Shown here piece by piece: positions 1 to 6,551 of a DNA stretch of 6,551 nt. Under the pieces are notes generated by a model that was not told where the DNA came from, made no database searches, and saw nothing but the letters and a program-made list of their open reading frames with translations. Made by a program: the position numbers and the translations under genes. The stretch comes from Bacteroidia bacterium (lineage in GTDB: Bacteria; Bacteroidota; Bacteroidia; NS11-12g; UBA9320), in the NCBI GenBank assembly GCA_022425465.1, contig JAKMFK010000104.1:1-6551 (forward strand), in the 5' to 3' direction. The number at the start of each line of letters is the position of its first letter. The first letter of the stretch is position 1.

Positions 1-434
1 TTATAATCAGAACAGAACTCTTTTGCCATATCTATCCTTGATTTGAATAAAAATAATTCTTGTTTGTCACTTACCTCCAATTTAAATTTATTAAGGTCAA
101 AAAATACAATCGTAGTGTTAACAACTTCAAAGTTTTCAGACTTACTATTGTCTAAACGCAGGTCAGAAATCCGGCCACTGAGTGTATCACAACAATTACT
201 GGTATCTCTCAACTCCAATCCAGATTCAAGTTCCTCTAATTTAGCATTTAATCGGGCTACTTTAACATTTAATTGACTGATATCCTCACTAGCAAGCTGT
301 TCAAGAATTTCAACTGTTTGATCATGCGTAAAGTTTGATAATTTCGATTTTTTGAACCTTTGCTCATTATGAATCCCACAAGAAGTTAAAAATTAAGAAA
401 CAGTTAAAATGATGGCAAATTTTTCAATAGTCAT
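1..434 (-). pseudogene. Putative lipoprotein of unknown function, signal peptide interrupted by TAA, 3' end outside window
   Basis: I do not recognise the family. From ATG at 434-432 the frame reads MTIEKFAIILTVS, then TAA at 395-393, then FLTSCG and about 125 further sense codons to the left edge without another stop. Ignoring the stop, the first 19 codons form a textbook lipoprotein signal: a charged residue (Lys5), a hydrophobic stretch and a lipobox LTSC with Cys19 at 380-378, where lipid would be attached. The mature part is polar and contains a Leu/Glu/Lys-rich stretch (around 190-275) that looks like a short coiled coil, then a CC pair and a mixed region. The stop could be a true nonsense mutation of a Leu or Ser codon (TTA or TCA to TAA), a sequence error, or a sign that translation starts elsewhere; no in-frame ATG follows until near the edge. 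It lies 87 bases downstream of the ABC exporter on the same strand. Coding origin is fairly sure, current function is not. Confidence 0.55.
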
Positions 435-465
435 ATTTTAGATTTTTTAATAGTACTGCAATGTT

Positions 466-488
466 AGTTTAATTTTTTTAATTAAACT
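466..488. repeat. Perfect 9-bp inverted repeat with 5-base loop
   Basis: The arms AGTTTAATT and AATTAAACT are exact reverse complements separated by five T (plus strand). It lies 34 bases past the stop of the ABC exporter and about 32 bases before the ATG of the lipoprotein-like gene. It may act as a weak hairpin ending exporter transcription or as an operator for the lipoprotein gene. Each arm has only two G/C bases and no clean U-tract follows on the minus strand, so it is not a standard intrinsic terminator. Confidence 0.45.
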
Positions 489-521
489 TCTAAATATAAC
501 TATTAAGATAATACCTAAGGA

Positions 522-2258
522 TTATATCCTACTTTGAAAGGTGAATAACTCATAATACCTTCCTTTTTGTGAGAGCAATTGTTCATGTTTACCCTGTTCT
601 ACAATCCTTCCTTCTTCGATTACTAAAATTTGATCAGCTTGTTGAATCGTACTCAATCGATGTGCAATGACAAATGTAGTTCTATTTTTCATCAATATTT
701 CCAAACTTTTTTGAATATATCGCTCACTTTCGTTATCCAGATTAGACGTAGCTTCATCAAGTAAGATTATCTTTGGATTTGCCAATAGAGCACGTGCAAT
801 TGCTATTCGTTGACGTTGACCCCCACTTAGCTTTACTCCTCGTTCACCAATCACTGTGTTTAAACCCGCTTCAAAACGATCTGTGAATTCATGAACATAT
901 GCTGCTTTTACTGCTTTACTTAATTCCTCACTTGAAGCTAGTGGTCTTGGAAAAAGGATGTTCTCCCGAATAGTCCCTTCGAACAAAAAATCATCCTGTA
1001 ATACCACACCTAAATGCTGACGATAACTACTTAAATTAATCTTCGATAAATCAGAACCATCAACAGTAATCTCTCCTTTTTTAGGAGTTAGAAATGTTGC
1101 AGCAAGACCTGCAATTGTAGATTTACCACTACCTGAAGAACCAACTAGAGCAGTAACTGTACCCGCTTTAGCCTCAAATGAAATATCATGTAAAACCTCT
1201 TTACTGCCCTCATAATTGAAGGACACAGAATTAAACTTAACATCCCCTTTTATAGTGTTAATTACCTGCTTTCTTACCTCTGGATTGTCTTCTTCATCAT
1301 GATTCATGAGTTCTTGAGTTCGGTCAAGCCCCGCAAGTGCCTCTGTCAATTGACTTCCAATATTACTCATTTGAACAATTGGTGCAATCATGAAACCTAG
1401 AAACAAAGTAAATGAAACAAAATCCCCATTCGTCATTTTATCGTCCATTATAAAATACCCTCCTATTCCCATTATTCCTGCCGAGGCCAATCCCAATAAA
1501 AATGTTGATGAACTAGTCATTAATGCTGTAGCAGTCAAACTCTTTTTGACATTCAGATATAGTTTTTCTACTCCTTTTTCAAAAGTTTTATTCTCCTGAT
1601 CTTCTGCGTTAAACCCTTTAATGACTCTAACCCCATTCAATGTTTCAGTAAGCCTTCCAGTCACCTCTGCATTAATCTTGCCTCGGTCACGAAAAATTGG
1701 TCTTATATATCCAAATGCTTTCAATGCAATAAAGGCAAAAATCAGCACAGGAAGCAATACAAAAAGAGTCATTGATGAATTGATTTTTATAAGAAAAAAT
1801 AAAGCCACTACGGATGTAATTGATCCTCCTATAAGTTGAACTAACCCTGTTCCAACAAGGTTACGAACTCCTTCTACATCACTCATTACACGACTTACTA
1901 AGGCTCCTGATTTGTGATTATCAAAAAAGGAAACTGGAAGTGTCAACAGTTTCTTTTGAACTTGTGCTCTTAATTGTGATATTAAAAACTGGGCCTCAAC
2001 ACTCAAAAGTCTTGTCAATGCAAATGAGGTAATTGCTTGAATAAATATAGCTATACATACAAAACTGATAACATTTTTAAGACCAGCTACATCACCAGAT
2101 GGCACAATATCGTCAAGTAAAATTTTTGTCTCATAGGGAAGTACTAGACCTGTAAGACTTCTGATAACAATCAAAACGAGACCCAAAGCAATCATGCCAC
2201 GTCTTGGCCAAATAAATTCATTGAATGCCCATTTTATAGAAACATTTTTCTTACTCAT
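522..2258 (-). CDS. ABC exporter half-transporter, fused membrane and ATPase domains (MsbA/multidrug type)
   Basis: This 578-residue protein should work as a homodimer in the inner membrane, using ATP to export a lipid, drug or peptide. Residues 1-310 are the type I exporter membrane domain, with hydrophobic segments near 22-45, 63-82, 138-158, 163-182, 245-272 and 280-298. The conserved FFDNHKSGALVSRVMSD stretch (111-127) lies in an intracellular loop. The ATPase domain (about 338-578) is complete: aromatic Y349, Walker A GSSGSGKS 373-380, Q-loop Q421, signature LSGGQ 477-481, Walker B IILLDE 497-502 with catalytic E502, D-loop SNLD 505-508 and switch H533. No catalytic residue is missing, so it is probably active. 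Length is normal for the family. The start is ATG at 2258-2256 with only an A-rich upstream stretch and no Shine-Dalgarno. It sits 62 bases after uvrA on the same strand. Substrate cannot be read from the sequence; MsbA-like lipid flipping is one option among several. Confidence 0.93.
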   Translation of the reverse strand: MSKKNVSIKWAFNEFIWPRRGMIALGLVLIVIRSLTGLVLPYETKILLDDIVPSGDVAGLKNVISFVCIAIFIQAITSFALTRLLSVEAQFLISQLRAQVQKKLLTLPVSFFDNHKSGALVSRVMSDVEGVRNLVGTGLVQLIGGSITSVVALFFLIKINSSMTLFVLLPVLIFAFIALKAFGYIRPIFRDRGKINAEVTGRLTETLNGVRVIKGFNAEDQENKTFEKGVEKLYLNVKKSLTATALMTSSSTFLLGLASAGIMGIGGYFIMDDKMTNGDFVSFTLFLGFMIAPIVQMSNIGSQLTEALAGLDRTQELMNHDEEDNPEVRKQVINTIKGDVKFNSVSFNYEGSKEVLHDISFEAKAGTVTALVGSSGSGKSTIAGLAATFLTPKKGEITVDGSDLSKINLSSYRQHLGVVLQDDFLFEGTIRENILFPRPLASSEELSKAVKAAYVHEFTDRFEAGLNTVIGERGVKLSGGQRQRIAIARALLANPKIILLDEATSNLDNESERYIQKSLEILMKNRTTFVIAHRLSTIQQADQILVIEEGRIVEQGKHEQLLSQKGRYYELFTFQSRI

Positions 2259-2274
2259 TTTAATTGATTTATAC

Positions 2275-2282
2275 CAAAATTA
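2275..2282 (-). promoter_or_regulatory. Possible Bacteroidota -7 promoter element for the ABC exporter
   Basis: On the minus strand this reads TAATTTTG, an exact match to TAnnTTTG, the -7 element known for Bacteroidota sigma-ABfr promoters. It would start transcription roughly ten bases before the exporter ATG. No TTG is visible at the expected -33 distance, and an 8-base match with two free positions is common in AT-rich DNA, so this is tentative. If real, the exporter could be transcribed separately from uvrA. Confidence 0.28.
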
Positions 2283-2320
2283 CGCCAAGTTGATAAAATG
2301 ACGTTTAGACAGTTTTATGA

Positions 2321-5170
2321 TTATTTAAATTCCGCTTCCAAAAATTTCGAAGTGTATCCAGTTTTAGATTTAATTATCTGTTCAGGTGTACCCTCAACCA
2401 CTAACTCACCTCCAGCATTTCCTCCCTCTGGACCGATATCAATAATCCAATCTGCAACTTTGACAACATCCAAATTATGTTCGATTAATAAAACAGTATT
2501 TCCTAAATCAACTAAATTCTGAAGTACATTTAAAAGTACATTTATATCCTCAAAGTGCAAACCTGTAGTTGGTTCATCAAGAATATAGAATGTTTGTCCT
2601 GTACTAATCTTACATAATTCACTTGCTAATTTTACACGTTGTGCTTCTCCACCCGAGATAGTTGTACTACTTTGACCAAGTGATATGTATCCAAGTCCAA
2701 CATCATTCAAAGCTTTAATCTTTCTATAAATTGATGGAACAGACTCAAAAAATTGAACAGCATCTTCAACAGTCATATCTAAGATATCACTTATATTTTT
2801 ATTCTTGTATCGAATATCTAAGGTTTCTCGATTATAACGTTTCCCTTGACAAGTTTCACATTCGACTAATACATCAGGTAAAAAGTTCATTTCAATAACC
2901 TTTTGGCCTCCTCCTTTGCATGTTTCACATCGACCACCTTTCACATTAAAACTAAATCTTCCCGGCTTATATCCTCTAATTTTGGACTCCCCAATTTCAG
3001 CAAATAATGTTCTAATATCTGAGAAAAAACCAACATAAGTTGCAGGATTACTTCTTGGTGTTCTTCCAATCGGTGATTGATCTATTGTAATTACCTTATC
3101 TATATTTTCAAGTCCTTTAACCTTTTTATATTTTAAGGGTTTCTTTTTAGATTTATATACATATTCTGACAGAATAGGGTGAAGTGTTTCATTAATCAAA
3201 CTACTCTTACCACTCCCACTAACTCCTGTTACTGCTATAAATTTACCTAGTGGAAAATGTGCTGTTATATTTTTAAGATTATTTCCTTCACAACCAAAAA
3301 GAGAGATTTTTTTGCCATTTCCTTTTCGGCGTTTTGATGGAATAGTAATTTTTCGCTTTCCTGACAAATAATCAGCAGTGACCGTTCCATTGTTTTGAAT
3401 TTCTTCCCATCGACCACTTGAAACAATTTGTCCCCCATTCTTACCAGCAAGTGGTCCAATATCAACGACAAAATCACTTTCTACTATCATGTCTTTGTCA
3501 TGCTCAACCACAATAACAGAATTACCAATATCACGAAGATTTTTTAGTGATTGAATCAGCTTATGATTATCCCTTTGGTGAAGTCCAATACTTGGTTCGT
3601 CTAAGATGTATAAAACTTCCTCAAGTTGAGAACCAATTTGAGTTGCTAACCTTATTCGTTGTGCCTCTCCTCCACTTAATGTCTTTGCTGAATTGTTTAA
3701 TGAGAGATATGAAAGTCCAACATCTGTTAAAAACTGAACACGTTCTCTGATTTCTTTGAGGATTTCTTGGGCAATCACCTGCTGCCTGTCCTCCATATTT
3801 GACTCTACATCTTGTAACCATTTGGCTAAATCTCCAATACTTTTGATTGACAAATCCGCAATGCTTACATTACCAATTCGATAAGATAAAGCCTCTTTAT
3901 TAAGTCTACCACCTCTGCACTCGGTACATGGAACTACTGTCATAAATTCATCCGCCCATCTACTCAGAGTACCAAAGTTTTTTTCATGGTATGCCTCCAT
4001 AAGAGAAGGGATTAGTCCCTTCCAACTGGTTTCAAAAGATTGAGCATAACCGGAACTCCCTCTGTATTCGACTTCAAACTTATCTTCTGAACCATTCAAG
4101 ATGACATCCATAACATTAGATGGTATTTCTGAAATTGGCTTCGATAAACTAAATTTCAACTTCTTACTCATAGCCTTAAGCTGAGTGAATGTCCAATTGC
4201 TCTTGACCTCTCCTAGCGGAGCCAAACCCCCTTTATTTATACTCAATTTAGGGTTAGGTATTAAATCCTCTTTAAAAATATCAGAAGACGTACCAAGACC
4301 ATTACACGATAAACACGCACCATATGGTGAATTAAAGGAAAACAGATTAGGTTGTGGCTCATTGTATGACAAACCCGTATCAACATCCATCAAAAACTTA
4401 CTAAAATGAGTGATTTCTTGGGTTTCTGAATCAAGCACACTAATAATTCCTTTGCCCATTTTTAGTGCAGTACGTATAGAATCTACCAAACGTGTACTTC
4501 CCTTATCTTCTGTGGCCAAACGATCAATAACAAGGTCAATATCATGCACTTTATAACGATCTACTTGCATGCCTAACTCAATATCTTGTAACTGACCATC
4601 TACCCTAACTTTTGTAAAACCACGCTTTCTATATTGTTCAAAAAGATCCCTGTAATGTCCCTTACGTCCTTTGATTAGTGGAGAAAGAATAATCATTTTT
4701 GAATAGGATAAATTATTAACCCCGTCAATAATTTCTTTCTCCGTAAAACTTTTCATCCTATTGCCACTCAAATAAGAATAGGCCGTTCCAGCACGAGAAT
4801 AAAGCAATCTCAAAAAATCATAAACTTCTGTAATTGTTCCCACTGTACTACGAGGGTTCTTGCTTACAGTCTTCTGTTCAATTGCAATTACTGGACTCAA
4901 TCCTTCAATTTTATCAACATCTGGACGTTTTATTTCACCGATAAATTGTCTGGCATATGCAGAAAACGTTTCCATATATCTTCGCTGGCCTTCTGCAAAA
5001 ATGGTATCAAAAGCTAAGCTTGATTTACCACTACCACTCAATCCTGTAAATACAACAAGTGCATGTCTTGGAATTTCCAAATTAATGTTACGTAAATTAT
5101 GCTCTTTAGCACCTATAATCTTTATGATATCTTGATTTTTGATAACGTTATTTTTTGGAAGTTTGCGAAT
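2321..5170 (-). CDS. uvrA: Excinuclease ABC subunit A (UvrA), start codon uncertain
   Basis: UvrA is the dimeric, cytoplasmic ATPase that finds bulky DNA lesions and loads UvrB in nucleotide excision repair. Numbered from the TTG at 5080, it has Walker A I GLSGSGKS 13-20, the UvrB-interaction region (about 90-200), signature LSGGE 468-472, Walker B ILDEP 492-496 and H527. The second half has Walker A II GVSGSGKS 619-626, signature ISGGE 808-812, Walker B ILDEP 833-837 and H868. Cysteine pairs are C256/C259, C385/C388, C718/C721 and C741/C744; the last two pairs form a CX2CX19CX2C zinc module. The pair found before FSFN in E. coli UvrA is absent. Starting at TTG 5080 would give 919 aa but lose the family block GAKEHNLRNINL (5113-5078), which precedes Walker A in UvrA. 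The open frame reaches back to ATT at 5170, giving 949 codons, a normal UvrA length; I therefore set the boundary there. No ATG, GTG or TTG occurs in that extension and TAA lies just upstream (5173-5171). Identity is certain, the start is not. Confidence 0.95.
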   Translation of the reverse strand: MRKLPKNNVIKNQDIIKIIGAKEHNLRNINLEIPRHALVVFTGLSGSGKSSLAFDTIFAEGQRRYMETFSAYARQFIGEIKRPDVDKIEGLSPVIAIEQKTVSKNPRSTVGTITEVYDFLRLLYSRAGTAYSYLSGNRMKSFTEKEIIDGVNNLSYSKMIILSPLIKGRKGHYRDLFEQYRKRGFTKVRVDGQLQDIELGMQVDRYKVHDIDLVIDRLATEDKGSTRLVDSIRTALKMGKGIISVLDSETQEITHFSKFLMDVDTGLSYNEPQPNLFSFNSPYGACLSCNGLGTSSDIFKEDLIPNPKLSINKGGLAPLGEVKSNWTFTQLKAMSKKLKFSLSKPISEIPSNVMDVILNGSEDKFEVEYRGSSGYAQSFETSWKGLIPSLMEAYHEKNFGTLSRWADEFMTVVPCTECRGGRLNKEALSYRIGNVSIADLSIKSIGDLAKWLQDVESNMEDRQQVIAQEILKEIRERVQFLTDVGLSYLSLNNSAKTLSGGEAQRIRLATQIGSQLEEVLYILDEPSIGLHQRDNHKLIQSLKNLRDIGNSVIVVEHDKDMIVESDFVVDIGPLAGKNGGQIVSSGRWEEIQNNGTVTADYLSGKRKITIPSKRRKGNGKKISLFGCEGNNLKNITAHFPLGKFIAVTGVSGSGKSSLINETLHPILSEYVYKSKKKPLKYKKVKGLENIDKVITIDQSPIGRTPRSNPATYVGFFSDIRTLFAEIGESKIRGYKPGRFSFNVKGGRCETCKGGGQKVIEMNFLPDVLVECETCQGKRYNRETLDIRYKNKNISDILDMTVEDAVQFFESVPSIYRKIKALNDVGLGYISLGQSSTTISGGEAQRVKLASELCKISTGQTFYILDEPTTGLHFEDINVLLNVLQNLVDLGNTVLLIEHNLDVVKVADWIIDIGPEGGNAGGELVVEGTPEQIIKSKTGYTSKFLEAEFK

Positions 5171-5330
5171 TTACAAAATACCTAAACACTTTAATCCCAT
5201 TGGAACATAATAAATGCAACTAATTAGTTAGATTGTTTTTATAATGAGCAAACAAATCATCCTATTAAATTGTGTTTTTTAACACCCAAAATCGTTTTTT
5301 TATATTCTTTTGTAAGTAAAATCGTTAACC
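5171..5330. promoter_or_regulatory. Divergent intergenic region between uvrA and speA
   Basis: About 160 very AT-rich bases separate the two divergent genes and must carry the promoters for both unless uvrA is part of something longer. I found no clean TAnnTTTG element with a -33 TTG on either strand. Notable content: a 12-base palindrome at 5218-5229, a small hairpin GTGTT/AACAC at 5272-5285, and the 9-mer AAAATCGTT at 5288-5296 and again at 5318-5326. There is also an ATG at 5200-5198 in the uvrA frame followed by eight codons and TAA. No Shine-Dalgarno is seen before either gene. Confidence 0.5.
5218..5229. repeat. 12-base perfect palindrome AACTAATTAGTT
   Basis: The sequence equals its own reverse complement over 12 bases and sits in the divergent promoter region, 18 bases before the upstream in-frame ATG on the uvrA side and about 100 bases before speA. 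Such a site suits a dimeric repressor or activator, but it could be chance in AT-rich DNA; no second copy was noticed in the window. Confidence 0.3.
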
Positions 5331-6551
5331 TTGAAAAATAAATATTCTGACTTAATCGAACAGACCTTTGAGTTTCCTACCGAGGAGTTTAGGACCAGTT
5401 CTGATGGCGAATTACTATTACGGGATATTTCATTGATGAAATTAATTGAGAAACATGGCACACCAATCCAATTTAGTTACTTACCTAAAATTTCAGAGAA
5501 TATTCAAAAAGCAAAGCGGTGGTTTTCAAATGCGTTTGAAGAGTACGACTACAAAGGAAAGTATCATTATTGTTATTGTACAAAAAGTTTTCATTTCAAA
5601 TATGTTTTAACAGAATGCCTTAAAAATGATGTTCATTTAGAAACATCCTCAGCATATGATTTAGCTCTGATTAAAAAATTAGTTGACCATAATGAAATAA
5701 AAAAAGATTGCTTTATAATCTGCAATGGGTTCAAAACTCAACAATATATCGACAATATTATTGAATTAATTGAACTCGGTTTTGAGAATCTGTATGTGGT
5801 AATTGACAATACTAAAGAGTTTGAACTCCTAAAAAATAGAACTGACAAGAAAATTAAGTTGGGTATTCGAATCGCCTCAGAAGAAGAACCCAAATTTGCT
5901 TTTTACACCTCAAGACTTGGTATAGGATACAAAGACATTGTTCCATTTTACGAAAATCATATCAAAGATTGTTCGAATATTGAGCTTAAAATGCTTCACT
6001 TTTTCATTAATACTGGGATTAGAGACACCTCATATTATTGGAATGAATTAAGAAAATGTTTAAATGTATATGTTCAATTAAAAAGGATATGCAACCCTTT
6101 AGATTCGCTGAATATTGGTGGTGGTTTCCCAATCAAAAAAAATCTTAACTTCAAATATGATTATGCTTACATGGTTCGTGAAATTGTAAGTCAAATAAAA
6201 CTAAAGTGTTCAGCAAAAAATATTAACGACCCACATATTTTCACAGAGTTTGGAAGCTATACTGTTGGAGAAAGTGGTGGCACAATATACAAGATCATTC
6301 ATCAAAAAAAACAAAACGATCGTGAAAAATGGAATATGATTGATGGCTCTTTTATGACCACCTTACCAGATGCTTGGGCAATCAATGAACGATTTATATT
6401 GCTGCCTCTCAATAATTGGAACTTAAGTTACGAGCGGGTCTTATTAGGAGGTCTAACCTGTGATAGTGACGATTATTATAACAGTGAACAACATGTGAAT
6501 GCTATCTATTTACCTGAATTCAATAAAGACAAGCCGCTTTATATCGGTTTT
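5331..6551 (+). CDS. speA: Arginine decarboxylase, Bacteroidota type, PLP fold III, 3' end outside window
   Basis: This enzyme most likely decarboxylates arginine to agmatine, the first step of polyamine synthesis in the cytoplasm. 407 codons are visible; the frame runs off the right edge with no stop, and by comparison with remembered flavobacterial proteins about 55-60 residues are missing. The fold III (alanine-racemase-like barrel) decarboxylase landmarks are present in order: Schiff-base lysine K85 in CYCTKS, HLETSSAYD at 102-110, H223 in the MLHFFINTGIRD strand, the PLP-phosphate glycine loop GGGFP 263-267, TEFGS 305-309 and the catalytic-cysteine motif CDSDDYY from C377. The start is TTG at 5331: it gives the N-terminus MKNKYSDLIEQTFEFP that matches the family, an in-frame TAA lies 18 bases upstream, and the next ATG (5436, residue 36) would remove this block. 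No Shine-Dalgarno precedes it. It is divergent from uvrA. Family assignment is strong; arginine rather than another basic amino acid as substrate is inferred from the close match to flavobacterial SpeA. Confidence 0.9.
   Translation, partial: MKNKYSDLIEQTFEFPTEEFRTSSDGELLLRDISLMKLIEKHGTPIQFSYLPKISENIQKAKRWFSNAFEEYDYKGKYHYCYCTKSFHFKYVLTECLKNDVHLETSSAYDLALIKKLVDHNEIKKDCFIICNGFKTQQYIDNIIELIELGFENLYVVIDNTKEFELLKNRTDKKIKLGIRIASEEEPKFAFYTSRLGIGYKDIVPFYENHIKDCSNIELKMLHFFINTGIRDTSYYWNELRKCLNVYVQLKRICNPLDSLNIGGGFPIKKNLNFKYDYAYMVREIVSQIKLKCSAKNINDPHIFTEFGSYTVGESGGTIYKIIHQKKQNDREKWNMIDGSFMTTLPDAWAINERFILLPLNNWNLSYERVLLGGLTCDSDDYYNSEQHVNAIYLPEFNKDKPLYIGF

Noticed and set aside
43..276. Plus-strand open frame of 77 codons opposite the lipoprotein-like gene
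   Set aside because: It is antisense to a frame with a clear lipobox and coiled-coil-like stretch; the product is a Ser/Asn/Leu-rich low-complexity shadow with no recognisable feature.
1390..1839. Plus-strand open frames inside the ABC exporter
   Set aside because: They are antisense shadows of a fully recognisable protein and have no family features.
2293..2318. ATAAAA/TTTTAT inverted repeat after the uvrA stop as a terminator
   Set aside because: Six A/T pairs with a 14-base loop is too weak, and no U-tract follows.
3265..4409. Several short open frames on both strands within uvrA
   Set aside because: All overlap a continuous, well-conserved UvrA frame and translate to compositionally odd peptides.
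5174..5200. Leader peptide MGLKCLGIL upstream of uvrA
   Set aside because: No ribosome-binding site or attenuator structure is visible; the frame match with uvrA is noted in findings but a regulatory peptide is not supported.
5240..5245. TATAAT, a textbook sigma-70 -10 box upstream of speA
   Set aside because: No -35 element at the right distance, and Bacteroidota use a different promoter consensus; such hexamers are frequent in DNA this AT-rich.
5272..5285. Small hairpin GTGTT-TTTT-AACAC followed by a T-run, terminator-like
   Set aside because: A 5-bp weak stem lying between two divergent genes, where no terminator is needed.
1..6551. Mobile element, CRISPR, phage or defence system
   Set aside because: No transposase, integrase, terminal repeats, spaced direct repeats, nuclease or toxin/antitoxin domains seen on either strand.

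Overview
The window is AT-rich (about one third G+C by eye) and almost fully coding. Several traits point to a member of the Bacteroidota, probably a Flavobacteriales-like lineage. The start codons lack recognisable Shine-Dalgarno sequences. The arginine decarboxylase is of the short type I know from flavobacteria. The UvrA has Bacteroidota-style sequence blocks. One spacer holds a match to the Bacteroidota -7 promoter element (TAnnTTTG). The phylum assignment comes from remembered family features, not from a search.

Layout, left to right: (1) at 1-434, on the minus strand and running off the left edge, is a small putative lipoprotein gene. A TAA stop interrupts its otherwise clear lipoprotein signal peptide. 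(2) An 87-base spacer holds a perfect AT-only-core inverted repeat. (3) At 522-2258, minus strand, is a half-size ABC exporter (one membrane domain plus one ATPase domain, 578 aa). (4) A 62-base spacer separates it from (5) uvrA on the same strand, the DNA-damage recognition ATPase of nucleotide excision repair. Its ending at 2321 is clear. Its start is a puzzle: the conserved N-terminus extends upstream of the first usable TTG, but no ATG, GTG or TTG lies between there and an in-frame stop at 5171-5173. (6) A divergent intergenic region of about 160 bases holds a 12-base palindrome and a 9-base direct repeat. (7) From 5331 to the right edge, on the plus strand, is a TTG-started speA-type arginine decarboxylase, cut by the window before its C-terminal end.

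The genes are mostly household functions: DNA repair (uvrA), export of a small molecule or lipid (ABC exporter) and polyamine synthesis (speA). uvrA and the exporter are co-directional and closely spaced, so they may be co-transcribed, but a promoter-like element sits between them. speA is divergent from this pair. I see no mobile element, CRISPR array, tRNA, rRNA or defence cassette, and no convincing new multi-gene system. The points worth a second look are the two in-frame TAA codons near the 5' ends of the lipoprotein gene and uvrA, the UvrA lacking one cysteine pair, and the small symmetric sequences in the spacers.
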